From positions 12,592,493-12,656,492 of the forward strand of contig OY754986.1 in assembly GCA_963576475.1 (NCBI GenBank): DNA of 64,000 bases, written 5' to 3'. This document shows positions 9,515 to 20,970 of the stretch, one piece after another. The stretch's first letter is position 1, and the number at the start of each line of letters is the position of its first letter. Origin of the DNA: Molanna angustata (Eukaryota > Arthropoda > Insecta > Trichoptera > Molannidae). The notes under the pieces were generated by a model. That model saw nothing but the letters and a program-made list of their open reading frames with translations. It made no database searches and had not been told where the DNA came from. Position numbers and translations under genes: made by a program.

Positions 9515-12500
9515 TTAAAAAAATCTGTAGCTTGTGAATCTTTCAGGGAAGTACACTCTTCTTCCAGCTCTGGTGGTTGTGTGTGATTGCTGTGATGAAG
9601 TGGCTTCTGACGTAGTGGCGTTGTTAGTCTGCGGAATAGACATCCTTCTCTGCTCTGGGGAAGTGGCTTGTCTGTTGTTCATCTCATCGCAGGGGTCCAT
9701 ACTCTCATTTAGGAAGAAGGCTGGCTTTAGACGATCTAATGAAATTTTTCTGCTTTTTCCCTTGATATTTATAGTGGCTGTTTTATAATCCCTCTCTTGC
9801 ACTAAGTAAGGTCCGTCGTAAGGTTTCTGAAGAGGGCGTCTCACTGCGTCGTTCCTTAGGAAGACGTATTTTGTCTGATTCATCTGCTTATGCACGAATG
9901 TTTTTAATCTGCTATGATTTGAGATTGGAATGGGGCGAATTTTTGACATCATTGTTTGTAGTCTCTGTCCATAGGTGTCTGGTTCCTCTGGTGGTCTGTC
10001 TTCGAAAAAATCGCCAGGTAATCTGAGTGTTGTACCGTAGGTCATCTCTGCGGGCGTGTAACTTGATCCTTCCTTGATTACTGCGCGGAGACCTAGGAGT
10101 ATCATTGGTAGTGACGTCGACCATGACGTATTACCTACTGCCATTATTGAACTTTTTAACGTGCGGTGCCATCGTTCAATCATTCCATTGCACTGTGGAT
10201 GGTATGCGGTAGTTCTATTATGTATTATGCCCAATTTACTTGTAAGCTTTTTGAATAGGGAGCTTTCGAACTGGCGGCCTTGATCTGTTGTTATCGAGGT
10301 GGGAACGCCAAAACGAGAAATCCATGAATACATGAGGGCGTCTGCTACTGTTTCTGCAGTCATATCTTTTAGTGGCACTGCTTCTGGCCATCTGGTGTAT
10401 CGGTCGATTATTGTTAGCATATATGTATAATCTCCGGACGGTGGTAACGGTCCTAAGAGATCTAAATGAATGTTTTTAAATCTTCCATCTGTTTGTTGAA
10501 ATTCTTTTAAAGGTGTGACGGTGTGTCTGTGGATTTTCGACGTTTGACATTCTATGCAATTATTTATGATGTTTTTGACAGTTTTATCAATATTGGGCCA
10601 AACGTATCTCTGCTTTATCATTTTTGAAGTTGCTTTTGCTCCGGGGTGACTTATTTTATGTGTCGCCAAAATGACTTCTTCTCTCATGCTGGCCGGTACG
10701 TACGGACGTACTGTATTATTAGATATGTCACACCATAACATTTTAGTAGTTCCCGGTATTAAAATTTTCTTCAGCGTTAACGATGATTTTTCTTGAATTT
10801 TCCTAAATTCTTTATCACTGATTTGTTCTGTCGCCATTTTTCGGTAATCTATATTTGATGGAATCTCTATTTCTTCGACTCTTGACAATGTGTCGGCGAC
10901 TACGTTATCTTCGCCTGATACGTGTAGGATATTCGTGGTAAATTGGCTAATGTAGTCAAGCTGCCTCTCTTGTCTTGGAGAGTTGAGTTTGACTTTTGTG
11001 AAGGCGAAAATTAATGGTTTATGGTCCGTTATTATACAAAAATTTCTTCCTTCAATCTGTGATCTGAAATATTTTATTGCTTCATATATGGCAGTTAATT
11101 CTCTGTCGTAAGTGCTGTACTTGACTTGCGCATTGTTAAACTTTTTTGAAAAAAAAGCTATCGGCTGCCAATCATTATTTTTCTTTTGTTGCAGGGCCGC
11201 GCCCATGGCGTTGTCGGATGCGTCGACCATTATTGACATTTCTGCTGAAGGGTTTATATGCGTGAGGAGTGCTGCTTGTACTAAGTCTTGTTTGCATTTT
11301 TCGAATGCGTTGCGTAACTCTTCTGTCCATGCTAGTTTTCTTTTGTCGTTTTTGCTATATCCTTTGAGCTGATTGAATAATATTTGCTGCGTTTCTGCCG
11401 CGTTGGGTAAAAATTTTCGGTAGAAATTTAACATACCCATAAATCTTCTGAGTCCTTTGGCATCCTTAGGTGGGTCAATTTTTGTTATTGCCTCGATTTT
11501 TTCTGGGATTGGGGTGCTTCCGTATTTGTTTATTTTATAACCGAGAAAGTTGACTTCTTCCACGCCTAACTGGCATTTGTTTTGGTTAATGATGAGACCA
11601 TTCTCAGATAGTCTTTTGAACAATATGTCTATATGCTTTTCATGCTCTTCTAAATTTTTTGAGGCGACCAGAATGTCATCTATATACGAGAAGACAAATT
11701 CTAGGTCCCTTGTGATGTTATGAAGATACCTCTGGAAGCTTTGTGCTGCATTTGATAGTCCAGGTTGCATTTTTGTGAACTCAAATAATCCAAATGGAGT
11801 TATTAAAGCTGTTTTCGGAATGTCTTCTTCCTCCATCTTAACTTGATTATAAGCTCTAGCCAAATCAATTTTGCTGAATATCGTTGATCCGTGGAGCTTA
11901 TGTGAAAAGTCCTGGAGTTGTGGTATCGGATACTTGTCCGGCTTGGTAATTGAATTCAGTCGTCTGTAGTCTCCACACATTCTGTAGTTTCCATCTGGTT
12001 TCTTAACCATGTGAAGTGGGCTTGACCAATTGCTCTTTGAGGGTCTGCATATGCCTTGCTCGACCATGTATGCAAACTCTTTTTTTGCTATCTCTAGTTG
12101 CATCGGGTTTAATCTTCTCACTTTTGATGTGACAGGCGGTCCTCTTGTTTGAATGTGGTGTGTTACGTTGTGTTTCGATTCATTTGGTGTCATGTTTGCT
12201 CTTGTCAGATTCGGATATTTTTGTAAAATTGTTTTAAATTTTAATGTTGCTTGCACCGTTGCTATGTCTATGACTGATGTCTTGTATATGAATCCTCTGG
12301 TTGTTATACCTGTTGTTTTATCTATTAACAGTTTTCTTTTTAAATCAACTAAAATATCATAATTTGTAAGGAAGTCCGCTCCGATAATTGGCTTTGTTAC
12401 ATCGGCTATTACAAACTTCCATTTATGATTTCTGCGAAGCCCGAGATTTAGATTTATAACTTTATGACCGTATGTTGGTATCGTTGTTCCGTTTGCGGCG

Positions 12501-12718
12501 TATATTGGAGTGATGATGCTGTCTGTAGAGATCGTTGCTTTGTCACTTTTGTGATATCTCGGTATTATACTGATCTCAGCACCAGTATCGATTAAATATT
12601 TGACGCCGGTGACTATATCTGGCATGAAGAGACGATGTTTCATTTGCGACAGTGTTGTCTCGCACACCTGTCGCAGTTTTAGTTTTCCGGAAGATTGAAA
12701 GTGCAGGGTAGTTGACAA
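9515..12718 (-). CDS. pol: Retrotransposon Pol polyprotein (PR-RT-RNase H-IN)
   Basis: About 1,067 residues, uninterrupted. It encodes the enzymes that process Gag-Pol, copy the RNA and integrate the DNA. Domains in order: aspartic protease with DTGA (residues 44-47); reverse transcriptase with the first catalytic Asp at 285 and YIDD at 345-348; RNase H with D499, E540, D565 and D609; integrase zinc domain H687-H691-C721-C724; integrase core D753, D812, E848 (D-35-E spacing); and a GPY/F-type module (YDGPY, 967-971). All key residues are present. The frame opens without an ATG (first listed codon TTG) and is -1 relative to gag, so it is probably made as a Gag-Pol fusion by frameshifting. No env follows. 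Confidence 0.95.
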   Translation of the reverse strand: MSTTLHFQSSGKLKLRQVCETTLSQMKHRLFMPDIVTGVKYLIDTGAEISIIPRYHKSDKATISTDSIITPIYAANGTTIPTYGHKVINLNLGLRRNHKWKFVIADVTKPIIGADFLTNYDILVDLKRKLLIDKTTGITTRGFIYKTSVIDIATVQATLKFKTILQKYPNLTRANMTPNESKHNVTHHIQTRGPPVTSKVRRLNPMQLEIAKKEFAYMVEQGICRPSKSNWSSPLHMVKKPDGNYRMCGDYRRLNSITKPDKYPIPQLQDFSHKLHGSTIFSKIDLARAYNQVKMEEEDIPKTALITPFGLFEFTKMQPGLSNAAQSFQRYLHNITRDLEFVFSYIDDILVASKNLEEHEKHIDILFKRLSENGLIINQNKCQLGVEEVNFLGYKINKYGSTPIPEKIEAITKIDPPKDAKGLRRFMGMLNFYRKFLPNAAETQQILFNQLKGYSKNDKRKLAWTEELRNAFEKCKQDLVQAALLTHINPSAEMSIMVDASDNAMGAALQQKKNNDWQPIAFFSKKFNNAQVKYSTYDRELTAIYEAIKYFRSQIEGRNFCIITDHKPLIFAFTKVKLNSPRQERQLDYISQFTTNILHVSGEDNVVADTLSRVEEIEIPSNIDYRKMATEQISDKEFRKIQEKSSLTLKKILIPGTTKMLWCDISNNTVRPYVPASMREEVILATHKISHPGAKATSKMIKQRYVWPNIDKTVKNIINNCIECQTSKIHRHTVTPLKEFQQTDGRFKNIHLDLLGPLPPSGDYTYMLTIIDRYTRWPEAVPLKDMTAETVADALMYSWISRFGVPTSITTDQGRQFESSLFKKLTSKLGIIHNRTTAYHPQCNGMIERWHRTLKSSIMAVGNTSWSTSLPMILLGLRAVIKEGSSYTPAEMTYGTTLRLPGDFFEDRPPEEPDTYGQRLQTMMSKIRPIPISNHSRLKTFVHKQMNQTKYVFLRNDAVRRPLQKPYDGPYLVQERDYKTATINIKGKSRKISLDRLKPAFFLNESMDPCDEMNNRQATSPEQRRMSIPQTNNATTSEATSSQQSHTTTRAGRRVYFPERFTSYRFF

Positions 12719-12727
12719 TATCTTGCG
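12679..12727 (-). other. gag-pol overlap, probable -1 frameshift region
   Basis: The pol frame is closed upstream by a stop at 12728-12730 and gag ends with TAA at 12679-12681, leaving a 49-base overlap in which ribosomes must shift by -1. GGAAAAC (12682-12688, minus strand) sits directly before the gag stop and is the best candidate slip site. It is not a canonical X-XXY-YYZ heptamer, so the exact site is uncertain. Confidence 0.6.
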
Positions 12728-13665
12728 TTAATTCCAAATCTTTGATGTGGTATGCATATATCTTCCTTCTTGTTGTGATTATTATTATTAGGCATATAAT
12801 TTTTATTATTATTATTTTTATTTTTATAATTTCGATTATTATTTTGTCGGTTGTGATAAGAATTATTATTATAATTATTATGACGGTTTCTACTAGACGA
12901 TCTTGATCTGGAACGTTCTCTTTCTTGATTATTATAAAATGGTCTTGATTGCCTTTGCTGAAGTTCTAGTCCTAATATTTTGTCAGTCAAAATTTTAATT
13001 TGCTGCTGCATTCCAATAAGAAGTTGAACTGTGTTTGGATCGTTATGTGCATGGTTATTCATTGTAGATGTAGATGGTAAATTTATCGATTGTATTTCAG
13101 CTCTATTGTTCACCTCCATAATTCTGTCTGCTGTAGTTGCGATTATCGTGATGTCGTCAGTATTAATTGCTGTGATGATTTCTTGAATTCTATGCGGAAG
13201 TCTCTCTATCCAAAGTCTTTTGATGAGTGCGTCGTTGTTTAATGTTGGTCCTGCGAGATTTTTCATTTTTCTTAATAGTTCCGATGGTGTGTTATCTCCC
13301 AATTGCATCCCGTGTAGTAGATGTGTGAGTCTTTTTTCTTCCGATTCTTGTAGACGGTTCAATAATGTTAATTTTAGATTTTTGTAGCGCTCTGTACTTG
13401 GTGGAAATTGAATAATATCTGCGACGCAAGACATGGTTTCAGGATCCAATGCTGCTAAAACATGATTATACTTCGATTCGTCTTTTGTGATTCTCGCGTT
13501 CGCGAATTGCGCTTCTATCGTAAAAAACCATAAGTGGATTTTCTCTCTCCATACGTATGGTAGTTTGAGGTTCGCTGAAGATATTTCGTTTCCTGTTTCT
13601 TGTGATGTCTGATGTAGATTATCTTGATCCATAATGCTTAATTTATCGTAGGACATTGTATACAA
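12679..13665 (-). CDS. gag: Retrotransposon Gag with CHCC knuckle
   Basis: 328 residues; the structural protein that assembles the retrotransposon particle and packages its RNA. The N-terminal half carries capsid-like words common in insect CsRn1-type Gag ([16 protein letters not shown], a [13 protein letters not shown] segment and an [11 protein letters not shown] segment). The stretch ~265-300 is very Asn-rich. The C-terminus has C304-x2-H307-x9-C317-x3-C321, the CHCC arrangement that distinguishes CsRn1 elements from the usual CCHC knuckle. The ATG at 13663-13665 opens the frame; a second in-frame ATG lies four codons on, so the exact start is a choice. It overlaps pol by about 49 bases. 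Confidence 0.93.
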   Translation of the reverse strand: MYTMSYDKLSIMDQDNLHQTSQETGNEISSANLKLPYVWREKIHLWFFTIEAQFANARITKDESKYNHVLAALDPETMSCVADIIQFPPSTERYKNLKLTLLNRLQESEEKRLTHLLHGMQLGDNTPSELLRKMKNLAGPTLNNDALIKRLWIERLPHRIQEIITAINTDDITIIATTADRIMEVNNRAEIQSINLPSTSTMNNHAHNDPNTVQLLIGMQQQIKILTDKILGLELQQRQSRPFYNNQERERSRSRSSSRNRHNNYNNNSYHNRQNNNRNYKNKNNNNKNYMPNNNNHNKKEDICIPHQRFGINARYCQLPCTFNLPEN

Positions 13666-16131
13666 TTTTATTTAAATTTAAATTTTTATTATTTGTAGAC
13701 GATTGTATTTGTTAATTAACTAAGTTGATTTCAATTAATGTTTGAAATTGCTTGATGAAATAATGTTTGATCAATTTAGAAATGAATTTGTAAATAAAAA
13801 AAAATTTGAATCTTAAAAAAATTTGAATCTTAAAAAAAAATTTGAATCTTAAAAAAAATTTGAATCTAAAAAATAATTTGAATCTTAAAAAAAATTCAAT
13901 ATTAAAGAAGTTTTGAATCTTAAAAATGTTTCTTTTGTTTCTTTTCTTTTTAATTAAAGAGGAATAAAATTTGTTTTATAATTATTTATACGCGTTTCGA
14001 AAAATTATTTTTTTTTTGAAGTTCTATTTGTATTTGTTTGAAGTGCGATGTTTTGTTTCTTGTTGCCGTTGATTAAGTTGATATTGGTTAAATATTATAT
14101 CTTTTTAAAATATTATAAGTTTAAAATCTGAAATAAAGTTACAAGTTATTACAGAAAATAAATAATATTAAATAATATAATGTTGTTTGTGAAACTCCGG
14201 GTATTAATGCTAGATGACAATATTATTTCCGTTACGAGATTCGCGGCGAGTTAACTGACGTTCGGGATACGGTTTCTCGCTTTGCGGGATTAGTTATTTC
14301 GGGAATGCAGTGGCGTCCGAAATATTGTTGCGATGTTATTTATTTTACGATTAATTTAAAATAAATTTGTTTGGACACGAATTAATGAATATGATTTTAA
14401 GTTTTTATAAATATTCTGATGTTTGATAAGATGATTATGTTGTAATTTTTCAAAGTTACTTAGGTATTTAATATTATTTATTAAATTATACCCTTGGTTT
14501 TAACAAAAATGGCTTAAATAAAATATTATTTTTCAAATGGTTTTTTTTACAATATAGTATATATTCTCACTTTGTTGCTAAAAATGTTATTGTGTTTTTT
14601 TTTTTTTAAATGCAAAATAATATTTTTTTGTTTGGTTTTATTCTTGTATATTATGCGCGTCACTGGCAAAATTGTTGTTCGGTTTTTTTCGATGGGTATT
14701 TTTTTTTATATCACGCGGAATAATATTACGCTTGGTGACGATTTTCGGCAGTATTTTTACTACACACAATAATAAATTATGATTTGATAAATATTCCAAA
14801 ATTTAATTCTACCCGAATTCTTGGTAGATATCAAAATATCATGATAATAATTTATGCGAACGCAAAAATAATATCACCTTGATAATAGGTATTTTTGTTA
14901 CACGATTTTAATATGATTGTTAAATGTGCTAGATTTCTCGTTACCTTGTATTCGGTTATAAATTTAGACAAACAACATATATTTAAAAAATATGCGGAGT
15001 ATTATATTCCTTTTTTGTAGGTATTTTTATTAAAATGCCTCTACAATTTGCCAATAATAATGCGTCTATTATTAAATTTTTTTTAAAAAAAATCATCAAT
15101 GATTTTACTTTAGATTTTTCAATGATTTTATACATATTTTTTTTTTAATTTTGGCAATAATTTTACATATATTTCTAACTATTTTTTTTAGCAATGACTT
15201 TACATATATATATTTTTCAATGAAATTACTATATTTTTTACTGCACAACTGAATATTATTATAAAAATTATTATTTTACTTAACTTTTTGTAGAATTCTT
15301 GCTTCTCTGGCATGTAATTTTTTATTTTTACTTCGTTTCCAACTTCCTTGGTTTTTTTTGGGTATTATTTTTTTTCGTCTAGTTTACTTGTTTTGTTTGG
15401 TTTGTCTCGTTTCATGAAAAAAAATAACATATATTATTAATAAACATATACATTTATATCTAAAAGAAATATCAGTTATGATACAAAAGTATTCAACAAT
15501 AATAGGGTTATATTACATATTTATATATGTCGCTTTTTATAATTAAATTTACATGTATTTATTTATATAACTATTTCGAAGCATTTTTTTAAAATTAATA
15601 CGCTTCACACGGGTCTTGCGTATTATATTAGGCTAAATTAAATACAAAAAAAAATACGATTACTTCTGAATGCGTATAGAGTTACCCGTGGGATTCGATC
15701 TAGCCAGTCCTTTTTAACGACAAATTCAATTATTTTTTAATTTCTGGCTACCTGTTATGATTAATTCTTTAAAAAAAAATATTATTTGTGAAATTATATG
15801 GGTAGATTATTAATGCACAAAATTATTTTGTTCCTTTTAACAATTTACCGGTTACAATAATTATCACAAATTGAGCACGTTTACTTGGCAACAAAAATAT
15901 TTATAAAATAATCCAATTTAATACAAAAATAGTACACGAAATAATGCAATTTTTAAAATAATACATGGGGCTTACCAGTTTTAAACCTTTATTTTTTATG
16001 TTACATTATATGCTCAAATACAATTTCGGTGGTTACCAGTTTACTGATTGGTAACCATTGTGTTTTACTTCACGTTTTTGGTTTACCAGATTACTTGTTG
16101 GTAACCAATTGTGATCAAATTCACGTGTTTT
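13666..16131 (-). other. Long AT-rich leader of the LTR element
   Basis: About 2.47 kb between the primer site and gag, with no convincing ORF on either strand; this is long for a Ty3/Gypsy leader. It includes a run of AATTTGAATCTT-type repeats near gag (13790-13925) and the primer-site repeats next to the LTR. It presumably holds packaging or translation signals, but none can be named from sequence alone. Confidence 0.7.
13790..13925. repeat. Short AT-rich tandem repeat in leader
   Basis: Five to six imperfect copies of TTTGAATCTTAAAAAAA-like units, about 16-20 bp each with variable A runs, lie directly upstream of gag. Confidence 0.75.
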
Positions 16132-16140
16132 GGGTCACCA
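16031..16140 (-). repeat. Threefold repeat of the primer-site region
   Basis: On the minus strand TGGTGACCC (16132-16140), TGGTAAACC (16080-16088) and a TGGTAACC word (16031-16038) occur at ~50-52-base spacing. They are separated by related AACGTGAA and TTGGTTACCAA words. The primer-binding site therefore lies in the first unit of a degenerate tandem repeat. Confidence 0.7.
16132..16140 (-). other. Primer-binding site, tRNA-Trp type
   Basis: TGGTGACCC begins two bases inside the 5' LTR on the coding strand. It complements the GGGTCACCA 3' end expected of insect tRNA-Trp, the primer known for CsRn1 elements. Complementarity weakens after nine bases. Confidence 0.75.
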
Positions 16141-16142
16141 GT

Positions 16143-16695
16143 TTACCTGTTTAAGGTGTACTCTCGTCACCTGTTTGGCTTTGGGCCCTCGGGATACCAA
16201 GTTACCTGATCTTGGTTACCGAGGACTGGGTTATGCTGCCGATCAAGTTAGATAACCTGTCGGTGGTCACCCAGGATAGGCTATGCCGGTCTATATAGGC
16301 TTTAGGTATTTCAACCTGTTTGCCTATCCCCAAGCGAAGGTATTGTAATGACTGTGTAGGTACTTACCTAACACAGCACTACGTACATATAGATATTTAA
16401 TATTACAGTAAAACACAGGTAATTAGATGGCAGAAATCAAAAGATAATTGGTGCAATTACTTACATGAATTTATTTGGATAAGCGACTCTAATACATTGA
16501 AAATGGTTGACTTAATAAATAATTATATTTTAAATTAGAATAATATACGATGATTACGCGGATTGAAAACTATGGGGTCGCAAGGACAGCGCGACCGCGA
16601 CAACTGGAACAGGGTAGATCGAATGAACGCTCCCGGTCTGAGGCGTCTTTATATAGGGCTGAATCGTCCGGATTCAGACACTAGCGCGCGCCATA
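16143..16695 (-). repeat. 5' LTR with promoter
   Basis: 553-bp partner of 8165-8717. A TATATAAA-type TATA box at 16648-16656 (minus strand) should drive transcription of gag-pol. The LTR ends next to the primer site. Confidence 0.9.
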
Positions 16696-16700
16696 GCATT
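16696..16700. repeat. Target-site duplication GCATT (high-coordinate side)
   Basis: Matches 8160-8164 exactly and delimits the LTR element. Confidence 0.85.
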
Positions 16701-16862
16701 CTATGTTTCCATTTAGTATACTGTGAAGGAACATAAGGTCTGAAATTGTGCGTCGCGTGGTCAAAGAAGTTAGTATAGTAGGTTGGTAAGTATTGTTACA
16801 ACGGTAGTTTGAATTATGGGGGATTTCACGATTTGTATGAAGAATTACGTGATCTTGAATTA
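16701..16862 (-). pseudogene. CR1/Jockey-type LINE fragment, upstream half of the split copy
   Basis: The minus-strand frame carries LTTRRTISDLMFLHSILNG, the domain just upstream of the part found at 8164. The frames agree when the LTR element and one GCATT copy are discounted. It is 5'-truncated near 16862. Confidence 0.7.
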
Positions 16863-17111
16863 ATAAATTAGACTGAATTTACATCTTTCCGGGAAACATA
16901 TCAAAATTTGACGTTCGTGCAAGCGAGAGAAAACTTTGTGTGTTTTGAACAACATCCTATTGTAAAATAGCAATAATAAATAAATGTGTTTACTTGTAGT
17001 CCCATTTATTTTTGCCAAATCCTAAAATTCGCGGTTCGATAATAATTTGTCCCATAATATGGGACGTTCATGGACAGAAATTAAAATTTCTGTTTCTGAC
17101 ATGTCAAAAAA

Positions 17112-17316
17112 CAATGGCGCCGCTATCAATTCGCGCGAAAATATCAAACCAACTGATCGCGTTTGCTTCGCATCGCGCCGCGCCGCATCGAAACCAACTC
17201 GCGGTCGGTACCGTAGGACACTACCATAGTTACCGACTGTTAAATATTTTCGCGCCGCGCCGCGCCGCTTCGCATTCGCTTTGAATCGCCTACGTAGGAC
17301 GTCGCGTTACAGTTAA
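17112..17316 (+). repeat. CpG-rich family G, right half
   Basis: Matches the right half of 41225-41597: AATTCGCGCGAAAATATCAA, a block of GCGCCGCGCCGC words, GAATCGCCTACGTAGGACG and a terminal GTCGCGTTA. The left half is absent. Confidence 0.65.
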
Positions 17317-17330
17317 AAGAAGTCAATAGT

Positions 17331-17751
17331 ACTAGGTATAAATGAAAACACTAATTTGTTAAAGTTTCACTATTTAATTTAAAACTGGCACTGACCGGTA
17401 TCGATCTGTTGAAGATCATCGTCAGAGTGCACGATAATGAATGTGAACAGAGTATAAATGTAATTGAAATATTGGTACACAACAATTTTTTTTTTGTTAA
17501 GTTCTATCAGTTCGATTAGTATTGTTTCGATTCGATTAGTTTTCTTCATCAGTTCTTTCTGGCACTAATCGAACTGGTAGAACTATACAAAAAAAAGGTT
17601 GTGTACCAATATTTCAATTATATTTATACTCTGTTCACATTCATTATCGTGCATTCTGACGATGATTTTCAACAGATCGATACCGGTCAGTCCCAGTTTT
17701 AAATTAAATAGTGAAACTTAAACGAATTATTGTTTTCATTTATACCTAGTA
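17331..17751. mobile_element. Long palindromic (foldback) element
   Basis: ACTAGGTATAAATG at the left end is answered by CATTTATACCTAGT at the right end. The two arms of ~185-190 bp match almost throughout (for example ACCGGTATCGATCTG versus CAGATCGATACCGGT), leaving a ~40-base loop near 17525-17565. A 14-bp direct repeat AAGAAGTCAATAGT lies at 17317-17330 and again at 17793-17806. No coding capacity. A foldback transposon or inverted duplication is likely. Confidence 0.8.
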
Positions 17752-18053
17752 TAATGGAGTTTCACAACGAATTACCCGTCGACAAAATTAACAAGAAGTC
17801 AATAGTTTCGATACAAGACGAAATATACATATTTCACGTAATTATATAGATCAACCAAAACTACGCGCCGTGCGCATGTTATACTACCCAAACCGTGTTT
17901 GGAAGTGGTGTTTTATGTGTTGTGATACAGAGGTTAAAGTGGGTGCCTTTCCTGAAAACCTGCAGATAAGAGAATTGGCTAGAACACTGGCAACGGTTAA
18001 ATAAAGCCTTTTAAAAAGTAAAAAGAAGAAGGAAGAAATTCGCCACCATGTAG

Positions 18054-18265
18054 GTGCCGACCGCCGTGGCACAGTTGGTAATCTGTTTGACTTCTGTGCG
18101 GGCGTCCTGGGTTCGCTTCCCAGCAAAGGAGGAATTTATTTAAATTCATTTATCTCGCAAATATTGCTTCACTGGGCTGGAAACACTGGTTAGTTGGAAG
18201 AAATTGACATACGACAATAAACGCGCCACTTGCGCAGAGTGCAACAAAGTGATTATTATTATTAT
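18054..18265 (+). mobile_element. SINE family T2 (tRNA-derived)
   Basis: The tRNA-like head has box A TGGCACAGTTGG (18067-18078) and box B GGGTTCGCTTCC (18109-18120). The body holds CTGGGCTGGAAACACTGG, then GGTTAGTTGGAAGAAATTG, a short hairpin and ACAATAAAC. The end is (ATT)n. The tail matches the 3' end of the LINE at 33047-33490. Confidence 0.85.
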
Positions 18266-19514
18266 ACCTATTTCTTTTCTCTATATCCAACAATAGAGTT
18301 TAGGTACTTGGTACATATAATGTCATCCGTCGTATTGTCTAATTTTCTCGAAGTTCAGAAAGAATTTCTGCCAGTCAACCGCATTGGTAAATTATTGCAT
18401 TGTAACAAAGAAATAAGTACCAAATCAAAAGGATGTGAAACGAAAGAATGAAGAAAATATGTATGTATATGGATAAGAATTGTGACTTCAGAACATTTCT
18501 TACACCATCGGGTAATTGATTCAGATAATCACCTAATATACATGTGCCAAATAATTTAACAACTAACAACTTTCGCCTCATTTCAATACTCACATCTCTC
18601 ATAATAGGTAATATATAATATTATTCTTTGTTAACGTTGAAATAAACGCAAGTGCAAAATTAAACGTTATTACTGAATCCACATTACGTAAATAAAACAA
18701 AGTAGACTGAAGTGAATTATAAAATTACCAAGATGTACATAACGTAATTATGTATGCGAATTTAACATCATGTTAAATGTGGGAGAGATTATCTTAGATT
18801 ACTATCGTTTAAAAACTATTCACAGCCACAGCTATACAAATTGGACATTGGTATAATATAGCAGTTTAATATGCACGTCTATTTATTATCTTCTATAATT
18901 TTTGGATCACTCAGCAACTTGACAAGAAAATTGTCTATTATTTTCCTGTCATTTATTGAGTTTCTTTTTCGAACTAGTAATTCTTTAGCCTTTCTATATT
19001 TTTTGTATCAAACAAAAAAATTAAGTCGTTCATTGACAATCATTTTTTATAAGTAACTAAATAAATATTCAAGAAGTGTTATGTTTTTACAATTATTTAG
19101 GTGTACAAAAATACTAAATGAGAAGAATGGAGGAGTTGTTCTTGAGTTGAATCAATAAACTGTATTAATAAATCTCAATTTTACATAACAATCTAATTAA
19201 AATTATTAAAAAAATGTCCCACAAGGTCAAACACAACGACACAACTATCATTTTTAAGATAATTGTTTAGTAAAACTATACAAAGTTCATTCAATGACTG
19301 ATATAGTGATCAGCAAAATCTTAAGTCAGCTTGGTCTAAATCTCGCATGACTAGAATCAAGACCAGGAAATGCAAGGCAAAGACATCATACATATTATAT
19401 TGGCGTTTTTAGGATATTTCATGGAAATTACTTCTTTCTTTCTTTTTCGTGTCCGGCTAAGCTCTATGGTAATTACTAAACTTAAACGATTTTTTTGTAA
19501 AATTTGCAAAAATA
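18266..19514. other. Unannotated AT-rich stretch
   Basis: Only short frames without recognisable motifs; no shared repeat noticed. Confidence 0.5.
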
Positions 19515-19768
19515 AGACCAATATTGGGTAAACAAGACTAAGACTGGGTATGCAAGATCAAGACTGGGTATGCAAGACCAAGACTGGGTATGCAAGACCA
19601 AGACTGGGTATGCAAGACCAAGACTTGGCATGCAAGACCAAGACTGGGTATGCAAGATCAAGACTGGGTATGCAAGACCAAGACTGGGTATGCAAGACCA
19701 AGACTTGGCATGCAAGACCAAGACTGGGTATGCAAGACCAAAACTGAGTATGCAAGACCAAAAGCATG
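19515..19768. repeat. 20-bp tandem repeat
   Basis: About 12 units of GCAAGACCAAGACTGGGTAT with a second variant ending CTTGGCAT at intervals. All frames stay open on both strands because of the composition, so the short ORFs here are not genes. The core word is shared with the palindromic block at 4585-4775. Confidence 0.9.
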
Positions 19769-20789
19769 ACTCGATCGGTTAGGTATGACCAAAATGATTT
19801 GATTCTTACAGTGGAACATCATTGATGACTTCCAATAGATTTTACAACAGATGCAATCAAGAAGCGACAAGCTTTACAAAGTTACATAAGTATTGAGTCG
19901 TCTTTGTGTCTCAATTGTGAGTTTTCTTAGGAGTGTGCGATGACCTTTACTTTACAATAATCTCCGCTGCTGACCCCGCCTAGTGGAATATAACTGTAGC
20001 AGATGTTGATAACCATCTCAGAGAACAACAGCAACTGGAGATATCGGGGAGCAATGATCTCTTCAGAGAACACACAGACCGCCGACGAAAACAACAAAGT
20101 GTTTAATATTAATTGTCGACTTTAATGACGCTCACTGCTGCATGCTTGTTCACAGATTAGTAACAATTATTTTAAACATTCGATTTTGAAACGTTTATGT
20201 AATGTAATTAAACTTATTTGAAGCGTTAACGAAAATTTGTTAACTTAAGGCCCTTGTACAGATGTACATATGCAAAAATGCACACTAAATTACCTTCTAA
20301 TGTATGAAACACGAAAAAAAATTGTATATCACCTGATATGTGATATACAACATTTTATCGTGCAAAAAGGTAAAAAATAGAGTTATTTTTAAATAGCAAG
20401 AAGAATTACTAAAATATAATTATAATAAAAAACTCAGCCGGTAGATTTTCATATTCTCTATCGATTGAAGTAAAAATTTACTTCATAGGCCTTGTAGTTT
20501 TTTTTGTTACATACAATAAACAAATAAAAAACGGTTTTACTGAAACTAATTTTACAAGAATAGTATTAAACAAAGTCAAAATTAAAAAAAAAACCATGCA
20601 ATACAATAAATATGTAGGTACATACAAACTGTTCCTTATTTCAAAGACGTATATTTTGAGGGTATTAGTGAAATTATTTTCAAAATATACTATATAGCCT
20701 ACTATAGCCTCTTAAGCATTTTTTCCATGATAATTACCCACTTAAAAAATTAAGTCATCCTTTAGGTATTTAAAAATCATGGTTACCCC
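19769..20789. other. Unannotated stretch
   Basis: AT-rich. A small palindrome, ATATCACCTGATATGTGATAT, lies near 20326-20346. No gene recognised. Confidence 0.5.
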
Positions 20790-20970
20790 ACAATTTTATT
20801 TATTTTTGTACAGCTCCTCGGGCAACAAACAAGTACTATATCATAATTTAATATTAATTTAACAAGCGCCCAATAACAAGTTGACATATTCAGGAGATTT
20901 GTTATATTTATCGTCTCACAGATCCAGACTGAAAACACAACAAAAACTGTCCAATAAAAAATCCAATGTT
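20790..20970 (-). mobile_element. SINE family T3, body and tail
   Basis: The minus strand carries CAGTCTGGATCTGTGAGACG, then CAACTTGTTATTGGG and TAAATTAATATT, in the same order as at 54605-54800. The tRNA-like head is missing. Confidence 0.65.

Larger units (their letters stand above)
8165..16695 (-). mobile_element. Complete Ty3/Gypsy LTR retrotransposon, CsRn1 clade
   Basis: An 8,531-bp element transcribed on the minus strand: 5' LTR (16143-16695), primer-binding site, long leader, gag, pol, repeat-bearing 3' region, polypurine tract, 3' LTR (8165-8717). Both ORFs are intact and no env-like frame is present. The CHCC Gag knuckle and the tRNA-Trp-type primer site are hallmarks of the CsRn1 clade. 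The LTRs differ by eye at one of 553 positions (8175 versus 16153) and the 5-bp target duplication is perfect, so insertion was recent and the copy may still be competent. It interrupts a LINE fragment. Confidence 0.93.

Noticed and set aside
9515..13665. Endogenous retrovirus with envelope
   Set aside because: No third ORF with signal peptide or membrane anchor exists between pol and the 3' LTR; the region holds only 69-bp repeats.
19482..19870. Several overlapping ORFs on both strands
   Set aside because: All lie in the 20-bp CAAGAC array, whose composition lacks stops in several frames.
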